Shown here: in pieces, positions 16,541 through 24,443 of the stretch
Layout: each line of letters begins with the position of its first letter
Position numbering within the stretch: position 1 is the stretch's first letter
Assembly (NCBI RefSeq): GCF_009707955.1
Contig: NZ_WMDQ01000001.1
Coordinates: 682,001-746,000, forward strand
From: Flavobacterium sp. LC2016-13
Lineage (GTDB): Bacteria > Bacteroidota > Bacteroidia > Flavobacteriales > Flavobacteriaceae
DNA length: 64,000 bases
Reading direction: 5' to 3'
Notes under the pieces: model-generated
Database searches by the model: none
What the model saw: the letters and a program-made list of their open reading frames with translations, nothing else
Told to the model about the DNA's origin: nothing
Position numbers and translations under genes: made by a program

Positions 16541-17404
16541 ATGAGACAACTTAAAATCACCAAGCAGGTAACTAATCGTGAAACTGCATCGTTAGATAAA
16601 TATCTACAAGAAATCGGAAAAGTTGACCTAATTACCGCTGATGAAGAGGTAGAATTAGCACAAAGAATAAAGGCTGGTGATCAAAGAGCTTTAGAAAAAC
16701 TTACAAAAGCCAACCTACGTTTCGTAGTATCGGTTGCTAAACAATATCAAAACCAAGGTTTAACACTTCCTGATTTAATTAACGAAGGAAACTTAGGTTT
16801 AATTAAAGCGGCTCAACGTTTTGACGAAACTCGTGGTTTCAAATTTATCTCTTACGCAGTTTGGTGGATTCGTCAATCGATTCTACAAGCTTTGGCAGAA
16901 CAATCACGTATCGTTCGTTTACCATTAAACAAAATTGGTTCTATCAATAAAATCAACAAAATGTACGCATTATTAGAGCAATCTAACGAGCGCCCACCTT
17001 CTGCTGAAGAAATTGCAAAAGAACTTGACATGACTGTAAATGACGTAAAAGAGTCTATGAAAAACTCTGGTCGTCACTTATCTATGGATGCACCTCTTGT
17101 TGAGGGTGAAGATTCTAACCTTTATGACGTTTTACGTTCTGGAGAATCTCCAAACCCGGACAGAGAGTTAATTCACGAATCATTACGTACTGAAATTGAG
17201 CGTTCATTAGAAACATTAACTCCTAGAGAAGCTGATGTTGTTCGTTTATATTTTGGTCTTGGAGATCAACACCCAATGACTTTAGAAGAAATTGGAGAAA
17301 CTTTCGACTTAACTCGTGAGCGTGTTCGTCAGATTAAAGAAAAAGCAATCCGCAGATTAAAACATACTTCAAGAAGTAAAATTCTTAAAACTTATTTAGG
17401 CTAA
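16541..17404 (+). CDS. rpoD: primary RNA polymerase sigma factor RpoD
   Basis: This 287-residue sigma-70 is the usual short Bacteroidota type. It has region 1.2 ([20 protein letters not shown]), region 2 with [14 protein letters not shown] and the -10-binding [19 protein letters not shown], region 3, and region 4 with the helix-turn-helix [20 protein letters not shown]. Region 1.1 is absent. This factor reads the TAnnTTTG/TTTG promoters found through the window. It has its own promoter region and a strong ribosome-binding site, and is followed by a long 3' region with an inverted repeat and a terminator. Confidence 0.98.
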   Translation: MRQLKITKQVTNRETASLDKYLQEIGKVDLITADEEVELAQRIKAGDQRALEKLTKANLRFVVSVAKQYQNQGLTLPDLINEGNLGLIKAAQRFDETRGFKFISYAVWWIRQSILQALAEQSRIVRLPLNKIGSINKINKMYALLEQSNERPPSAEEIAKELDMTVNDVKESMKNSGRHLSMDAPLVEGEDSNLYDVLRSGESPNPDRELIHESLRTEIERSLETLTPREADVVRLYFGLGDQHPMTLEEIGETFDLTRERVRQIKEKAIRRLKHTSRSKILKTYLG

Positions 17405-17408
17405 TTTA

Positions 17409-17461
17409 GTCTTAAAGTTAGAAAGTTCATAAAGTCCAAAAGTCTCTTTTAACTTTAAGAC
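17409..17461. repeat. 12-bp inverted repeat in the rpoD 3' region
   Basis: GTCTTAAAGTTA (17409-17420) is perfectly complementary to TAACTTTAAGAC (17450-17461), with a 29-nt spacer. There is no T-run after it, so it is not a standard terminator. The gap 17405-17737 otherwise holds only the terminator at 17527-17555 and the rpe promoter. Confidence 0.6.
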
Positions 17462-17526
17462 ATTTGACTTTCGGCTAAACAGTAAACAACAGTTTGATTG
17501 ACTGTTCGTTTTTTGATTGATGATTG

Positions 17527-17555
17527 AAACTCCGGCTGATTACCGGAGTTTTTTA
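17527..17555 (+). terminator. terminator downstream of rpoD
   Basis: The stem AACTCCGG/CCGGAGTT with loop CTGATTA is followed by TTTTTATTTTC. Confidence 0.85.
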
Positions 17556-17700
17556 TTTTCTTTTTCAAGCATTAAGATATTAAGAGTCATTGAAGAAAAC
17601 ATCTTTAATTATCTAAAAAACAAGCCAATTAAGCATTCAAAGCTTAATTTTCTTAATACTTAATGGTTCGAAAAAATTTCATTTTAAGCAAACTAAAATC

Positions 17701-17708
17701 TACCTTTG
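17701..17708 (+). promoter_or_regulatory. -7 box TACCTTTG of rpe
   Basis: An exact TAnnTTTG, with TTTC (one mismatch to TTTG) 20 bp upstream at 17677-17680. The leader after it is A/C-rich. Confidence 0.6.
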
Positions 17709-17737
17709 CAAAAAAACAACACACATAACTACACACA

Positions 17738-18400
17738 ATGAAGAATACACTTATTGCTCCTTCTGTTCTTGCAGCTGATTTTGCCAATTTACAACGTGAC
17801 ATCGAAATGATCAATAACAGTCAGGCTGATTGGTTTCATATTGATATTATGGATGGAGTTTTTGTTCCCAATATTTCTTTTGGAATGCCAGTTCTTGAAG
17901 CTATTTCAAGACATGCAAAAAAAACAATCGATGTACATTTAATGATCGTTGATCCGGACAAATACATTAAAACTTTTGCTGATTTAGGAGCAAATATTTT
18001 AAGCGTACATTATGAAGCTTGTACACACTTGCACAGAACTTTACAAGCCATTAAAGCGGAAGGAATGAAAGCTGGAGTTGCCATTAATCCACATACTAAT
18101 ATCGATTTATTAGAAGATGTAATTAATGATATTGACTTAGTTTGTATTATGAGTGTAAATCCTGGTTTTGGAGGACAATCATTTATAGAGAATACTTACG
18201 ATAAAGTTAAAAAACTAAAAGCTTTAATAACACGCAAAAACGCTTCGACAATTATTGAAATTGATGGCGGTGTAACCAACAAAAATGCAAAACAACTAGT
18301 AGAAGCCGGTGCAGATGTTTTAGTAGCAGGAAGCTTTGTATTTAAAGCCGAAAACCCAACACAAACTATCGCTGACTTAAAAGTCCTTACTACTTTTTAA
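17738..18400 (+). CDS. rpe: ribulose-phosphate 3-epimerase
   Basis: This 220-residue TIM barrel has the epimerase signatures SVLAADFANL near the start, DWFHIDIMDGVFVPNISFG (catalytic Asp and metal His), DVHLMI, VNPGFGGQ, EIDGG and GADVLVAGS. It interconverts ribulose 5-phosphate and xylulose 5-phosphate in the pentose phosphate pathway. The length is normal. Its last 24 bp overlap the 3' end of the converging endonuclease gene, so no terminator can lie between them. Confidence 0.97.
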   Translation: MKNTLIAPSVLAADFANLQRDIEMINNSQADWFHIDIMDGVFVPNISFGMPVLEAISRHAKKTIDVHLMIVDPDKYIKTFADLGANILSVHYEACTHLHRTLQAIKAEGMKAGVAINPHTNIDLLEDVINDIDLVCIMSVNPGFGGQSFIENTYDKVKKLKALITRKNASTIIEIDGGVTNKNAKQLVEAGADVLVAGSFVFKAENPTQTIADLKVLTTF

Positions 18401-19186
18401 GTTTTTCAAATTCGGAAAGAAATCAATTCCGGTCATTTTTTCTAAAGTTTCAATAGGAACAACGAAGTCATAAAGTGACTTATCGCTATCTTCATTCGGA
18501 ATTAAAAAAGCGATTGCTTTATGTTCTTTACCTGATTTAGCTAAAATGATTTTATAAAAATATTTAGGAACAGATACTTTTTCTGTTCCTATTTTTTTAT
18601 CCGAGTCTTTCAAAATTCCTCCCGTTACAACATACACATCATTGTACTTTTCTGCCCAATAACGGGTTTTCTGCTCCAATCTATTCCAGATTCCACTATT
18701 AAAATCATGTTTTTGAGGAGAAATATTCGATGTGTAAAAAGTGTCATTATAAGCATCTTTATCAAACTCCATATCTCCGGCTGGGCAAAGATGGCCTTTA
18801 TCATAACCTGATTTTTTATAATTTCTCCAATCAGCAGAACCTGTGGTTACTTTTGGATCTTCAATAAAATATGGCCTTTTAAAATCGTTGTTTTTTAAAT
18901 ATTCTTTCTTTAACTCATACGCAACCCATTCCGCCTGCTCGAATTTCTCGTTGTATGATAATGTGTAATACTTGTGTTTTACAATTTGATTTGTTGTCGA
19001 TGTAGGCAAATAAGTAACATTATATCCTGAATCTGTATTGTTTTGATTGTATACAAAACCAGATGACGCATCTTTTACAGAATCATCTTTTACAATCTCT
19101 TCCTTATCCTCTTCCTTATTTTTTATTTCATTTTTACAAGAAAACAATGCCAAACCAATCAAACTAAATACAAAACTCTTCATCAT
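18377..19186 (-). CDS. DNA/RNA non-specific endonuclease, lipoprotein
   Basis: This 269-residue protein has a lipobox LALFSC (Cys17), a charged linker to about residue 45, and the NUC1/Serratia-nuclease fold. The active-site motif reads YDKGHLCPAGDM, with His132 as general base (the family form is DRGH). SNISPQ follows, and Asn168 in IWNRLE is a likely metal ligand. Such enzymes cut DNA and RNA without sequence choice. Being lipid-anchored, it should act in the periplasm or at the surface, perhaps in nucleic acid scavenging. It overlaps rpe tail to tail. Confidence 0.9.
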   Translation of the reverse strand: MMKSFVFSLIGLALFSCKNEIKNKEEDKEEIVKDDSVKDASSGFVYNQNNTDSGYNVTYLPTSTTNQIVKHKYYTLSYNEKFEQAEWVAYELKKEYLKNNDFKRPYFIEDPKVTTGSADWRNYKKSGYDKGHLCPAGDMEFDKDAYNDTFYTSNISPQKHDFNSGIWNRLEQKTRYWAEKYNDVYVVTGGILKDSDKKIGTEKVSVPKYFYKIILAKSGKEHKAIAFLIPNEDSDKSLYDFVVPIETLEKMTGIDFFPNLKNLKSSKDF

Positions 19187-19204
19187 ATTATTTTAACTTA
19201 AATT

Positions 19205-19244
19205 CATAAAAAAACGCTCCGTAAATATAAACTTTCGGAGCGTT
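19205..19244 (-). terminator. terminator after prc
   Basis: On the minus strand, AACGCTCCG pairs with CGGAGCGTT around a 14-nt loop and is followed by a run of seven Ts. It lies 28 bp past the prc stop. Confidence 0.85.
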
Positions 19245-19271
19245 CAAATAACAAATTAATTTTCTGAGAAA

Positions 19272-21455
19272 TTAAGATTTTACTAATTTATCTTTTTTCA
19301 TTTTTGTTGGAGCACCTTTAACAGCGCTGCTTCCAGATTGCAAATCATCTAAAACATTCAATGCTTCTTCAACATATACATCTTTAGATAATGCCTGGTG
19401 CCAAGCTTCTCTTTTTTCTTTTAAAGTAGCATCATTTTTAATTTCAAGTTCTTCGTAAGGCAAAGATTTAAAAACCAAATTATTTTTATAATCTGAAATT
19501 GGTTTGTATTTTTTACCTTCATTTTCAACCTGCTCCTGAGTAGCTTTAAAACTATTGATATTTAAGCTATAAGTATTCTCTTTATTCTTAACATCAATCC
19601 ATTTTGCGTTGTCTTCAATTAATTTAAATTGAGCACTTTGGGCAATTCTTGTTGTACTATTTGCAATTGCCTGATTGAATTTTTGATTTCCTGACCAAGT
19701 ATTATAATCTGCCTGATCGATTTTATCCCAAGGCATTGCATTATCAATATCACGTTCTCCCATTTTTAAATAAGCATAACGATCCGGCATAACAACATCA
19801 CTATGAACTCCTTCTAATTGAGTTGAACCTCCATTGATTCTGTAAAACTTTTGACCTGTAATTTTCAAAGCTCCTAAATCACCATAATTCGTATTACGAA
19901 CAAATTGATTTAAATCAAGAACATTTTGAACAGTTCCTTTTCCATAAGTTTGTTTACTACCAATGATAATACCACGTTTGTAATCCTGGATTGCAGCAGC
20001 CAAAATCTCTGAAGCCGAAGCTGAGAAACTGTTTACCATAATCACTAATGGTCCGTCCCACTCTATTTTTTTATCTTTATCGTATAAAACTTCTTTCTTT
20101 TTTCCTGCAGATTTTACCTGAACAATTGGTCCTTCTTCGATAAATAAACCGGCAATATCAACAACTGTAGATAAAGATCCACCACCATCATCACGAACAT
20201 CAAGTACGATTCCGTTAATATCTTCTTTTTTCAATCTCTCTACTTCAAGAGCGATATCTTTTCCGGCATCACGACCGTCTTTATTTTCAAAATCGATATA
20301 AAATTTAGGCAAATAAATTACTCCGTATTTTAAACCATTCTTTTCTACAATACTAGATTTAGCATACGTTTCTTCAATTTCAACAACGTCTCTTATTATT
20401 GAAATAACTTTAATACTTCCGTCAACTTTTTTAACGGTAAGTTTTACTTCAGTTCCTTTATGACCTTTAATTTTTTTCACAACATCATCCAAACGCATAC
20501 CTACAACATCTACAGGCTCTTCGTTTCCTTGTGCTACTTTCAAAATTAAGTCTCCGGCTTCTAATTGTTTTCCTTTCCAAGCTGGTCCGCCAGAAATTAA
20601 TTCATCAATTTGAGTAAAATCATTTTTCTTGGTCAATCTCGCTCCAATACCTTCTAGTTTACCACTGATATTTACATCAAAACGATCTTTTTCCTCTGGA
20701 GCAAAATAGCTTGTATGAGGATCAAAACGTGTCATGATAGAGTTTACATATACAGAAAACCAATCTTCTTTATTTAAATCTTTAATAAGACTGAAATTAT
20801 CATCTAAAGATTTTAATGAACTTTCGCGTGTTTCTTTTTCTAAAGTTTCAAACGATTTTACTTTATAAGCAGGATCTGTTTTCTTTTTATCTTCTTCTAA
20901 TTTTTGTTTTGTTACCAAAGATGAAAGAGTAGATAATTTAATTTGTTTTCTCCATCTTTCATTAATTTCGGTTAGATTTTTCGCATAAGGAATCGCCTCA
21001 TAATCTGCATTAAAAGTCTCATCAACAGTATAATTGAAAGGTTGTGCTAAAATAGTTTTATAGCGTTTTTTACTTTCTTCCATACGTTTCATCAATCTTG
21101 TATAAGTAAGATTGAAAAAGGTAAGATCTTTATTCAAAAACTGATCATCTAACTGCAATTCATATTGCTTAAATTCATCAATATCTGATTGTAAAAAGAA
21201 CCTTTTTGAAGGATCAAGTGCATCGATATAATCTTTAAAAATTCCTTTCGAAAACTCATCATTTATTTCAGCAGGACTATAGTGTCCTTTTTCAATAACA
21301 AATGCAAGTAATTCTAAAAGTGTTTTATCTCTATTTGGGTCCGGATCCTCTGATTTATCAGCGTTTATTTTAAAAGCAAACAACGTCAAAGACAAGCATA
21401 ATACGGCTATAAGTATTTTATAATTTCTTTTCATAAATTTAATAATAGCATTCAT
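19272..21455 (-). CDS. prc: carboxy-terminal processing protease (tail-specific protease, S41)
   Basis: This protein of about 727 residues has an N-terminal signal or anchor, an all-helical N-terminal domain, a PDZ domain (about 265-350), the S41 protease core and a C-terminal DUF3340 region (about 575-710). The Ser/Lys dyad is visible: Ser in SFSASASEIL and Lys in YGKGTVQ, with E. coli Prc spacing plus one residue. It degrades proteins with hydrophobic C-termini in the periplasm. ATG 21455 or ATG 21434 could be the start; the second gives MKRNYKILIAVLCLSLTLFA. It is transcribed alone. Confidence 0.95.
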   Translation of the reverse strand: MNAIIKFMKRNYKILIAVLCLSLTLFAFKINADKSEDPDPNRDKTLLELLAFVIEKGHYSPAEINDEFSKGIFKDYIDALDPSKRFFLQSDIDEFKQYELQLDDQFLNKDLTFFNLTYTRLMKRMEESKKRYKTILAQPFNYTVDETFNADYEAIPYAKNLTEINERWRKQIKLSTLSSLVTKQKLEEDKKKTDPAYKVKSFETLEKETRESSLKSLDDNFSLIKDLNKEDWFSVYVNSIMTRFDPHTSYFAPEEKDRFDVNISGKLEGIGARLTKKNDFTQIDELISGGPAWKGKQLEAGDLILKVAQGNEEPVDVVGMRLDDVVKKIKGHKGTEVKLTVKKVDGSIKVISIIRDVVEIEETYAKSSIVEKNGLKYGVIYLPKFYIDFENKDGRDAGKDIALEVERLKKEDINGIVLDVRDDGGGSLSTVVDIAGLFIEEGPIVQVKSAGKKKEVLYDKDKKIEWDGPLVIMVNSFSASASEILAAAIQDYKRGIIIGSKQTYGKGTVQNVLDLNQFVRNTNYGDLGALKITGQKFYRINGGSTQLEGVHSDVVMPDRYAYLKMGERDIDNAMPWDKIDQADYNTWSGNQKFNQAIANSTTRIAQSAQFKLIEDNAKWIDVKNKENTYSLNINSFKATQEQVENEGKKYKPISDYKNNLVFKSLPYEELEIKNDATLKEKREAWHQALSKDVYVEEALNVLDDLQSGSSAVKGAPTKMKKDKLVKS

Positions 21456-21671
21456 CAATTTTTTAATCTAAGTTACGGTAAAAACTATGCCACTAAAGCC
21501 AAGTTCACTATAATTTTTTGTTAAAGATATAAAAATGTTTGAAGTACCAAAGACAACTTAAGTTAAGTTGACAAATTTTATTTTATTTGTTACTATTCTA
21601 CCAAAATCTGTCAGTACATTTGTCTTTTTAAGGCTGCAAAAACAGTCCTGAAATGTTACTATTTTTAAATT

Positions 21672-22451
21672 ATGGAAAAAGAAAAACCTCTTATATTAGT
21701 CACCAATGACGATGGTATTCTGGCACCCGGAATCAGGGCTTTGATAAGTGTTATGGAAACTATTGGCGATGTGATTGTTGTAGCGCCAGACAAACCTCAA
21801 AGCGCCATGGGACACGCTATTACCATCAATAATACTTTATATCTTGATAAAATTTCGAAAGAAGAGGATATTATTGCAGAATACAGCTGCTCCGGAACTC
21901 CTGTTGATTGTGTAAAACTGGCAGTAAATGAAATTTTAAAAAGAAAACCGGATTTGTGTGTTTCCGGTATTAATCACGGATCCAATTCTTCTATAAATGT
22001 AATTTATTCAGGTACAATGAGTGCTGCTGTAGAAGCTGGAATTGAAGGAATTCCTGCCATTGGTTTTTCGTTATTGGATTTTGACTGGAATGCGGATTTT
22101 GAACCTGTAAAATCTTTCATTAAAAAAATTACATTGGAAACACTTGAAAATAAATTACCTAAAGGTGTCGTTTTAAATGTCAATTTTCCGAAGTTAAAAG
22201 AAAATGAAATTAAAGGAATAAAAATTTGTCGTCAGGCAAAAGCATATTATGCCCAGAAATTTGACAAACGACAAACTCCTTTTGGCAAAGATTATTACTG
22301 GCTTACCGGAAAATTTGTAAACGAAGATCAGGGCGAAGATACTGACGAATGGGCTTTAGAAAATGGTTATATTTCTGTAGTTCCCGTACAATTTGATTTA
22401 ACTGCTCATCATACTATGCAACAACTTAATACTTGGAAATTAAATGAATAA
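21672..22451 (+). CDS. surE: 5'/3'-nucleotidase SurE
   Basis: This 259-residue protein has the SurE metal site TNDDG (11-15), plus APGIRAL, PDKPQSAMGHAIT, SGTPVDCVK, GINHGSNSS (metal-binding Asn) and YSGTMSAAVEA. It removes phosphate from nucleoside 5'- and 3'-monophosphates. The stop overlaps the next start by 8 bp, forming a small operon with the membrane protein. Confidence 0.97.
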   Translation: MEKEKPLILVTNDDGILAPGIRALISVMETIGDVIVVAPDKPQSAMGHAITINNTLYLDKISKEEDIIAEYSCSGTPVDCVKLAVNEILKRKPDLCVSGINHGSNSSINVIYSGTMSAAVEAGIEGIPAIGFSLLDFDWNADFEPVKSFIKKITLETLENKLPKGVVLNVNFPKLKENEIKGIKICRQAKAYYAQKFDKRQTPFGKDYYWLTGKFVNEDQGEDTDEWALENGYISVVPVQFDLTAHHTMQQLNTWKLNE

Positions 22452-22716
22452 AAAAGATTTAATCATTGGTTTTATCATCGGGATTTTTACTTCGATGTTA
22501 GGAAGTTATTTATTCATTACTCTTTTTACACCTTTTGACGTTTCAACAGGACTTCAAACGATTAGACAATATGGTTATTTAGGAAAAGTGATTACTTTAG
22601 GTACTGTTTTAGATTTGGTTGTTTTTACAATTCTTTTAAAAATAGATAAAGAACTTATGGCGAGAGGCGTTATTTTGGCTGTGATCATTTTGGCGATTTC
22701 GACTTTGTTTATTTAA
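22444..22716 (+). CDS. small integral membrane protein, unknown function
   Basis: This 90-residue protein has three hydrophobic helices (about 6-28, 46-65 and 72-90). It is coupled to surE by an 8-bp overlap. No enzyme motif is visible. Its last codons contain the probable lpxB promoter region, which starts right after the stop. Confidence 0.75.
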   Translation: MNKKDLIIGFIIGIFTSMLGSYLFITLFTPFDVSTGLQTIRQYGYLGKVITLGTVLDLVVFTILLKIDKELMARGVILAVIILAISTLFI

Positions 22717-22720
22717 ATCT

Positions 22721-22728
22721 TATCTTTG
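22721..22728 (+). promoter_or_regulatory. -7 box TATCTTTG upstream of lpxB
   Basis: An exact TAnnTTTG, followed by GCA, lies 64 bp before the lpxB ATG. The closest TTTG (22704-22707) is at a short 13-bp spacing. Confidence 0.5.
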
Positions 22729-22784
22729 CATTGCAAAAAAAATGTTGTGTTTAAAAATTAAAACGCACTTTCAAAAAAATCTAT

Positions 22785-23900
22785 ATGAAATATTACATTA
22801 TAGCTGGCGAAGCTTCTGGCGATTTACATGGTTCAAATTTAATGAAGGCATTGTATCAAGAAGATCCTCAAGCCGAAATTAGATTTTGGGGCGGCGACTT
22901 AATGCAAAAAACCGGAGGGACTTTAGTAAAACACTATCGCGAATTGGCTTTTATGGGTTTTGTTGAAGTTATTTTTAATCTAAAAACCATTTTAAGCAAT
23001 ATCACTTTTTGCAAAAAAGATATTAGCGAATTCAAACCGGATGTTTTGATTTTTATCGATTATCCTGGTTTTAATATGCGTATTGCAAAATGGGCCAAAG
23101 CTTTAAATTATAAAACCCATTATTATATTTCGCCTCAAATTTGGGCGTGGAAAGAAAACAGAATAAAAGCCATTAAACAGGATATTGACAGAATGTTTGT
23201 GATTTTGCCTTTTGAAAAAAGTTTTTACGAAGACAAACATCATTTTCCGGTAGATTTTGTTGGACATCCTTTAATCGATGCCATTCAAAATCAGCCTTCA
23301 TTTGATGAAAGTACTTTTAGAAAAGAAAATCAGTTGGGCGAAAAACCAATTATTGCTGTTTTACCGGGAAGCCGCAAGCAGGAAATCACCAAAATGCTTA
23401 TTGTAATGCTTAGTGTTGTAGATGATTTTCAGGATTACGAATTTGTAATTGCTGGTGCTCCAAGTCAGGATTTTGAGTTTTACCAACAATTTATAAGTAA
23501 TAAAAACATCAAATTTGTTTCGAACAAAACTTACGATTTACTTCGTTCGTCAAAAGCTGCCTTGGTTACATCCGGAACGGCAACTTTAGAAACAGCTCTT
23601 TTTAAAGTTCCCGAAGTTGTTTGTTATAAAGGAAGTTGGGCTTCATATCAAATTGCAAAACGTATTATTACTTTAAAATACATTTCTCTTGTCAATTTAA
23701 TTATGGATCAGGAAGTTGTAACTGAATTAATTCAGGATGACTGTAACACGAAACGTATTAAAGAAGAATTACAAAAATTACTGGAATCTGATTACCGTGA
23801 AAAGCTGTTGAAAAATTATGACATTTTAGAACAGAAATTAGGCGGAGTTGGTGCTAGTAAAAAAACAGCAAAACTTATTGTTGCTGACTTAAAATCATAA
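22785..23900 (+). CDS. lpxB: lipid-A-disaccharide synthase
   Basis: This 371-residue GT19 enzyme has the N-terminal motif IAGEASGDLHGSNLM, then FWGGDLMQ, FIDYPGFNMRIAKWA, YYISPQIWAWKENRIK, FVGHPLIDAI and PGSRKQEI, and in the C-terminal half TSGTATLETAL. It joins UDP-diacylglucosamine to lipid X to make the tetra-acyl disaccharide of lipid A on the inner membrane. The other lpx genes are not in this window. The following NlpC/P60 gene begins 9 bp after the stop. Confidence 0.97.
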   Translation: MKYYIIAGEASGDLHGSNLMKALYQEDPQAEIRFWGGDLMQKTGGTLVKHYRELAFMGFVEVIFNLKTILSNITFCKKDISEFKPDVLIFIDYPGFNMRIAKWAKALNYKTHYYISPQIWAWKENRIKAIKQDIDRMFVILPFEKSFYEDKHHFPVDFVGHPLIDAIQNQPSFDESTFRKENQLGEKPIIAVLPGSRKQEITKMLIVMLSVVDDFQDYEFVIAGAPSQDFEFYQQFISNKNIKFVSNKTYDLLRSSKAALVTSGTATLETALFKVPEVVCYKGSWASYQIAKRIITLKYISLVNLIMDQEVVTELIQDDCNTKRIKEELQKLLESDYREKLLKNYDILEQKLGGVGASKKTAKLIVADLKS

Positions 23901-23909
23901 TTTTTTGTT

Positions 23910-24398
23910 TTGAAAAAAATACTCCTTTTATTGCTTGTTGTTGTGATTTTTACTTCTTGTAAATCAAGCTCAGTTGCAGTAAACAAAAGTGAATCTAAAC
24001 GAGAAAATAAATATGTTGTTAAGAACTTAATTGAAAAAGCAACAGATAATATTGGCGTGCGCTACAAAGCCGGAGGAACAACAAAAAGTGGTTTTGATTG
24101 CTCTGGTTTGGTTTTCACTACTTTTGAATCTGAAAATATAAAATTGCCGCGAAGTTCATACGAGCAATCTAAAATCGGAAAAATAATTAGATTTGAAGAT
24201 GCTGAAAAAGGTGATTTAATTTTCTTTAAAACCAACAAAAGCAAGCAGATTAATCACGTTGGTTTGATTACAGAAGTAAATTCAAATGAAATAAAATTTG
24301 TTCATTCATCAACTTCAAAAGGTGTTATCATTTCATCTACTAAAGAATCTTATTATCAAAATTCTTTCGCACAGATCAACAGAGTTATCGATAATTAA
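23910..24398 (+). CDS. C40 (NlpC/P60) family peptidase, lipoprotein
   Basis: The 162-residue product starts at TTG 23910 (LKKILLL region read as Met); no ATG precedes the lipobox FTSC (Cys17). The catalytic triad of NlpC/P60 is Cys64 in GFDCSGLVF, His116 in INHVGLI and a polar third residue at about His132 in KFVHSS. These enzymes cut cell-wall peptides, usually the D-Glu-meso-DAP bond. It should act in the periplasm at the outer membrane. It follows lpxB directly and may share its transcript. Confidence 0.9.
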   Translation: MKKILLLLLVVVIFTSCKSSSVAVNKSESKRENKYVVKNLIEKATDNIGVRYKAGGTTKSGFDCSGLVFTTFESENIKLPRSSYEQSKIGKIIRFEDAEKGDLIFFKTNKSKQINHVGLITEVNSNEIKFVHSSTSKGVIISSTKESYYQNSFAQINRVIDN

Positions 24399-24443
24399 TA
24401 ATTAAATATTATTTTTCTTACAAATTTTTAATACTTTTAGATC

